From contig NC_134085.1 in NCBI RefSeq assembly GCF_000715075.1, positions 154,160,178 through 154,224,177 on the forward strand: a DNA stretch of 64,000 nucleotides, written 5' to 3'. Source of the stretch: Nicotiana tabacum (taxonomy: Eukaryota > Streptophyta > Magnoliopsida > Solanales > Solanaceae). The translations under genes were made by a program, and so were the position numbers. Numbering within the stretch: the first letter of the stretch is position 1; each line of letters opens with the position of its first letter. A model generated the notes under the pieces. The model saw nothing but the letters and a program-made list of their open reading frames with translations, searched no databases and was not told the origin of the DNA. Of this stretch, positions 59,507 to 64,000 are shown piece by piece.

Positions 59507-59754
59507 GCCACAAATAAATATGTTTTCTTTTTAAATACAAAATGTGCATGAATACATACTAATAGTGTTCGAGTTAAAGGCAATAGGACACCAGCATCCA
59601 TTGCCGAAAAAGTGGATCCGCTCCTGATCTAGAAGAGAAACAACTTATACATTCTCTAATTAATTACGTCGAAATAAAGAAGAAGAAAACGAAGAAGAAG
59701 ATACACATTGCATACGAACGAATATAGAGAAGAATAACACTAGATACAATTAAG
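59507..59754. other. 3' flank of the FATB-type gene
   Basis: AT- and purine-rich sequence between the broken leader copy and the thioesterase stop codon, probably including the 3' UTR on the minus strand. Confidence 0.5.
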
Positions 59755-62198
59755 TCATTGCTTAGTCTGCCATATAGACCTGGCTCGAACGACCTCTGCT
59801 CGATCCTCTTCCATGCGAATCAGATGTGTGCATTCCATATCTGAACTAATTCCATCATTTTCACTAGCTGCTGCTGTTGCTATTTCTCTCATTGTTGTCA
59901 TAGATTGCAGCACATTTGACAAGCGACATTCCCGTCGATACTCTAGTGTCAAGCTCATTAGGTTGTATTCTTCTAATACGTTTATGGGCACACTCTGCAG
60001 ACGAAAATTGTTGTAGTTTTCGTTCAGTAACAGAATAATAGAATTTTACACTATCAAATTTACTTATCTGGACAGGTAATTATTCATATATAATAAGTGA
60101 GATTAGTACCATTACAAATAAAGTAAGTAACCTACTACACCAAGGCATATCTCGATAGTGCAAAAGGAACGGGACTTGTATCCTATAGGTTCGAGCTGTA
60201 GAAACAGCCTCTTGCAGAAATGTAGGGTAAGACCGCTTACAGTAGACCCTTGTGGTCTGGCCCTTCCCAGGACCCCACGCATAACGGGAATTTAGTGCAC
60301 CGGGTCGTATAGGATATGCGTTTAAAACTGTAACAGCCTAGAGAAAGGATTTTACCTCCAAAATCCATCCAATATATTTGACATTGTTCACATGTTGATT
60401 TGCATCCATGTCGCTCCACCGTGGCTAAAATCAAAATCAGAAATGACTTGTTAAGGTTATACACGCTAGCTATATCGAACATCTTTTTCTTTTGGGGAGT
60501 ATGATTTTAATTTCTTACAGCAAGGCCAGAACTGATAATTTCGGCGGTTTCATCGTTGAGTTTCTCAATCTTTTCAGAATCCGTTTGATCAGTAGGAATT
60601 GCGCATCTGTTGGTGTAGAAAGGTTGAACTTCTGCTTTGACCTGCTCAGGGATTTTTGATAACCTTCTTGTTTCTCTGTTCATTATCACCCATGTGCTGC
60701 AAAATACCACATAAATAATGTACGTATCTTTTTTAATACTCATCATTTTAAAAAGAAAAAAAAGACAGCTCGGTGCACGAAGTATCCATCATTCACGCAG
60801 CGGCCAGAAACGGCTGCAGCCTACCGTGATACAAGTATCTTTGGCTGATTTTACGGCTCGAACCCGTAACTTATAGTTTGACAAGTTTTTATATACCTTG
60901 TTGCTTTTGTGATGATGTTGCGAGTGTTGGAGTCACGAATGATCCAGTCCCTCCTCATTCCATTTTTACCTGCTGCATCTACCCATGTATCTATTTCTAC
61001 CACATCTCCCCTGTGGTGAAAAATTGCTACCTTTATCTTAATTATAATGAAAATATCAAGAATGGAAAGATTGAAAAAAGAGGAATACCAGGAGCTATAT
61101 TGTTCAACTTGGATCTGTATGCGAGTGACCACCCATATGAGTTTTCTAAGATTCATTTCTCGGGTAGCCCCAAATCCATTACCACCCACCCCTGAGCTTG
61201 CCACATGATTTAGAGCTGTCTCCTGCAATATATTGTGACATTTTCGACATGAATTCTCCCATTAGTATTTAGCCAAAATAAATTCAAAAGAAGCATCCAA
61301 AGGCCAAAGGTGTGGTTTAAGTTTAGTAGCAGTGGCGGAGCCAGAAGTTCATACAATGCAAGGAGATTCAAAAAAGTAAAAGAATGTCACACCTAGTATT
61401 TGAACTAGCGATCTAAAGTAATTTTTGAATCCCTATGCCATTACACTATAAACTTTTCTATGTCAAGGGAATTCAACAGTTTATATATAACAAAAAGGTA
61501 TTTTATTTTCGCCCTATTTGCACAGTAAAATTTTCCAAAAGGGATTCAATTTAACAGCCTTGGCTCCAGCTTCAAATTCCACTATAGAAAGAATAATAAG
61601 AGGTCTCTTCCCATCACCGTGAACCTATGTGAAGTGACTTACCTGATTATGTTCTAGTGGGAGGTAACATGCGCGTAATGATATAATAGTCAAAGGTCGT
61701 GCAAGCTGCCTCGACGCCACAATGAAAAAGAATTCAAAAAATAAATAAATTTAAAAAGAAGATAGGACCAACCTGAAGGAGATTCATGATAGTTTCCATG
61801 GTAGCAGTCTTATCAGGTCCAATTTCATAAGACCTAATCACAAAGGATTGTCTATACACAAACCTATTATCCACGAAATTCCCTAGTAGATAATTTGAAT
61901 TATTTGATGATCCTTCTGTCTTCTCAACTACTACATTATTATCATTGCCCCTTTGCCCTAAATATGGATACTCCTCAACATGCACACCATTTATTTTCTT
62001 CCCATTAATTGTGTGCTGATTCCTTGAACTGCTCTTGCTGGCATTTGTCACCTTCAAATTCTTTCTCCCTTTACCTTTGCTAGGATTCAAAGATCCAAAT
62101 TTCAAATTCTGTATACAAGCCAACCCTTCATTCTCCTGCTCTATTTTTGATAAATTATTCGGATAATGCAAGCTAATACCTTTGATCATCAATGCCAT
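59755..62198 (-). CDS. FATB: FATB-type acyl-ACP thioesterase, six exons
   Basis: Exons on the minus strand are 62198-61773, 61222-61089, 61010-60897, 60696-60519, 60424-60356 and 59994-59755. All joins are GT-AG and in frame, giving 386 residues. The enzyme hydrolyses acyl-ACP in plastids to release free fatty acids. Two hot-dog domains are visible. RQSFVIRSYEIG opens the first; PRWSDMDANQHVNNVKYIGWILE and LEYRREC mark the second. Asp291, Asn293, His295, Glu329 and Cys330 align by spacing with the catalytic set of FATB. GKNGMRRDWIIRD and RRLSKIPEQV are FATB- rather than FATA-like. The ~95-residue N-terminus could be a transit peptide but lacks the hydrophobic segment that FATB proteins usually carry, so this may be a diverged paralogue. 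Introns hold two SINE pieces and a MITE. Confidence 0.92.
60142..60311 (+). mobile_element. Au-type SINE in intron 5
   Basis: Recognised by CAGCCTCTTGCAGAAATG, GGGTAAGACCGC, AGACCCTTGTGGTC, CCCTTCCCAGGACCCC and GTGCACCGGG in the order of the Au SINE body. The tRNA-like head is partly degraded, though GGTTCGAGCTG remains as a B-box. It lies antisense to the thioesterase gene. Confidence 0.82.
60766..60886 (-). mobile_element. Au-related SINE fragment in intron 3
   Basis: On the minus strand it reads from a tRNA-like GGGTTCGAGCCGT through a GGCTGCAG block to CGTGCACCGAGCTG. It is shorter than a full copy, missing the CCCTTGTGG part. It lies in the same direction as the gene. Confidence 0.7.
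61330..61573. mobile_element. hAT-like MITE in intron 1, same family as 51889
   Basis: The left end CAGTGGCGGAGCCAG matches the reversed right end of the copy at 51889. The right end GGCTCCAGCTTC is degraded. On the minus strand, ATAGTGTAATGG and AGTTCAAATACT at tRNA-like spacing form the same pol III-like module in the same orientation relative to the element. The exact right boundary and target duplication are unclear. Confidence 0.6.
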
Positions 62199-62753
62199 TT
62201 TACGTTATTCTTCGTTCTAACGTTAGTACTACAATATCATTCGTCTTCAAATAGAAAAAATAAACAAATAAATGAAACACATAAATTAATCTTGGTTAGG
62301 TAACCTAGGTATAACAACTTTGCAGGAAAGTAATATACATGAATGCGAGAGTGAGAGGAGTTGAATAAAAGGTAAAGGAAACGATAAGTTGTTTAATTAA
62401 TTAAGGCTTGTTAATTATATGGAATTAAAGAGAGAGATATGTAGAGGAAAAGAAGGGAAGGGGAAGGGATTTTGCAGCTCAACCACCTGTTTTGAGTAGA
62501 CAAGAAAAATTGGAGAGATTAATTTCTCCATCACAAGCTCGAGAAAAAGTAGTCGGTCTTCCTTTTGTGGTTTGCTTAAATTATGCTACCCCTTTGGATT
62601 TTCAAGTACAAGGATAATGGTTAAAGAAGGAGTAGTAGATACATTCAAATGGCTATTATTCTAATTGGTCTACGATTATCCCTTATATTAGGTGAACAAG
62701 GAGTAGTATTTGGACTAAACGATAAACATGATCTATTACTCCTCATTGACTAC
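62199..62753 (-). promoter_or_regulatory. 5' UTR and promoter side of the thioesterase gene
   Basis: On the gene strand it contains a CCCTTCCCTTCTTTTCC-type pyrimidine tract (about 62448-62472) and CATATCTCTCTC, both common in plant 5' leaders. No single TATA box stands out. The ORF at 62649-62999 crosses into the LTR and is not coding. Confidence 0.35.
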
Positions 62754-63469
62754 TGTATGGGCCAAAATTCATCTTTAGTCGAAATGATCAGTAAAGCATT
62801 CTTGGGGCACCACGCCGAAGTAATCTGGTTATCAGCAAAGGCCGTGGTCGATGAGTCAGCAAAATTGAAGTCGAGGAGACGTCATCAAGGACGAAGTCAA
62901 GCATGTTTGACAATTATAAGGGCAAGTGTTAAGATAGGACTTAATGGAGAATATTCTGAATTTGTACTGTTAGAGTTTCTAGGAACATGTTCCCTATAAA
63001 TAAAAAGAGACATAGTTATAGGGGACATGTGACATTCATCTGTAAAAAACATACTTTGACTTAAAACAAGAGAATCAAATCTCATTGCTAAAATACAAAA
63101 TCACCTTTTCACTGAGATTCTTGTCTATACTTTTCCACTAGATCGGAGAATAACTCAAAATTTAATGGATTGTCTATCATTCATCATTGTCAGAAAGAAC
63201 ATCCACTTATTCCATCCTTTCTTGGGTAATACATTCATTCTGTTTACTTAAATATCGTTTATTCCTATTCATTGATATTGAATGCTACATTATTGCCTTT
63301 GATTTCTAGAATATTTATTACATGCTATTGTCACTGTCCGACTATAACTACATAATATTTGTTGTTTTTTCAAGAACTCCATCTTAGGGATATTATTGTT
63401 AGCTAAGATTTACCCCTATTTATATAAACATAATTATTTGTACCAAGATCTATATTTTTTCGTCAAACA
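62754..63469 (+). repeat. 5' LTR of a Gypsy (Tat/Athila-type) element
   Basis: The right end GTCAAACA is fixed by the primer site that follows it: TTTGGCGCAGTCTGTGGGG at 63471-63489, the tRNA-complementary site of Tat/Athila elements. CCCTATAAATAAAAAG at about 62991 is a likely LTR TATA box. The left end, TGTATGGGCC at 62754, is a guess because the second LTR is outside the window. Confidence 0.55.
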
Positions 63470-63607
63470 ATTTGGCGCAGTCTGTGGGGATTTCTAAGTT
63501 AAATTTTTGGTTTCCTGTAGATCTACAATTAACGCAAGTCGCTAATATTAAAAACCCCTAAAATCTCCTTTCTTTGTGTATACAAAACCCTACATAGAAG
63601 GTAACCA

Positions 63608-64000
63608 ACGAAAGCTGTGAAAACAGTAGGTGAGGACACGACGCCCAACGCGTCCCCTAGAGGTCACCCCCCATACTGCAGCATAACAAAACCCAGCGGA
63701 AAAGGGGCCTCCACGTCTACAGAGGAAGGGACGCCCCCAACTGTGAAAAAACTCCTCGAGGTGTGGCTGAGCGACACACTAGCAAACGTCCTCAACAAAC
63801 CTACTCCAGGCATGACTGCAGAAAATGCAAGGGCTTGCACGATACAACAAACAGACGAGCAGTGTAACCGACCCCTCCCTCCAACAACAAGTATAACTCA
63901 CAATGTTACTGATAGTTCATGTGACAATGCCCACACTGCTATTCTAAAGATGATGGAAGAAATGGAGAATGAAAATAAGGCACTCCAAGACCAGAGGAAG
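63608..64000 (+). CDS. Gypsy gag N-terminus, partial
   Basis: One frame stays open from 63606 to the window edge, about 131 codons, with PTPGMTAENARACTIQQ and the acidic coiled stretch ILKMMEEMENENKALQDQ. That is typical of the variable N-terminus of Tat gag. No ATG lies at the expected start; ACG at 63608 sits where it would be, and the first in-frame ATG is near 63812. The rest continues beyond the window. Confidence 0.6.

Noticed and set aside
62649..62999. 116-codon ORF upstream of the thioesterase
   Set aside because: It crosses the inferred LTR boundary and carries no recognisable domain, and its end overlaps the LTR TATA region.

Overview
The window is nuclear DNA of a flowering plant. 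The AT-rich intergenic sequence, the repeat families (Stowaway- and Tourist-like MITEs, Au-type SINEs, Tat/Ogre and copia retrotransposons) and two intron-bearing plant genes all point to Solanaceae, most likely Nicotiana or a close relative. That placement is an inference from repeat families, not from a search.

Only two ordinary genes are supported, one near each end. At 776-2460 (+) a five-exon gene encodes a heavy-metal-associated isoprenylated plant protein (HIPP) with two HMA domains and a C-terminal CSVM prenylation box. At 59755-62198 (-) a six-exon gene encodes a FATB-type acyl-ACP thioesterase with the catalytic residues in place. Its introns carry two SINE pieces and a MITE. No functional link between the two genes is visible.

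About 57 kb between them is layered transposon sequence. (1) 3237-10983: a minus-strand Ty1/copia element with TSD GTGAT, damaged by a Tat-type LTR piece (6931-7870) and by a complete gag-only element (8444-10818) sitting inside its 5' LTR. (2) 13422-28914: a foldback element split by a Tat-lineage Gypsy element (14054-27671, TSD ATTTT, two 567-bp LTRs). That element's protease is itself split by a 2675-bp solo LTR (16649-19323, TSD GGTAA), and it carries a spliced antisense extra ORF (23991-26737). (3) 32235-35733: a decayed small-LTR copia derivative. (4) 37308-50598: a giant inverted repeat made of two Ogre-like LTR/leader regions facing each other around a minus-strand gag-protease. (5) 53883-59506: a young copia derivative with an intact gag, a truncated pol and an extra partial leader after its second LTR. 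(6) 62754-64000: the 5' end of another Gypsy element running off the window.

The least expected signals are a recurrent short hairpin motif (perfect stems around a CAGAA/CTGAA-like pentaloop) scattered through the two related copia derivatives, the antisense spliced ORF of the Tat element, the Ogre palindrome with unequal minisatellite arrays, and a 128-bp almost perfect loopless palindrome at 51338-51465. Exon joins, LTR ends and target duplications were placed by eye. No alignment or database search was run.
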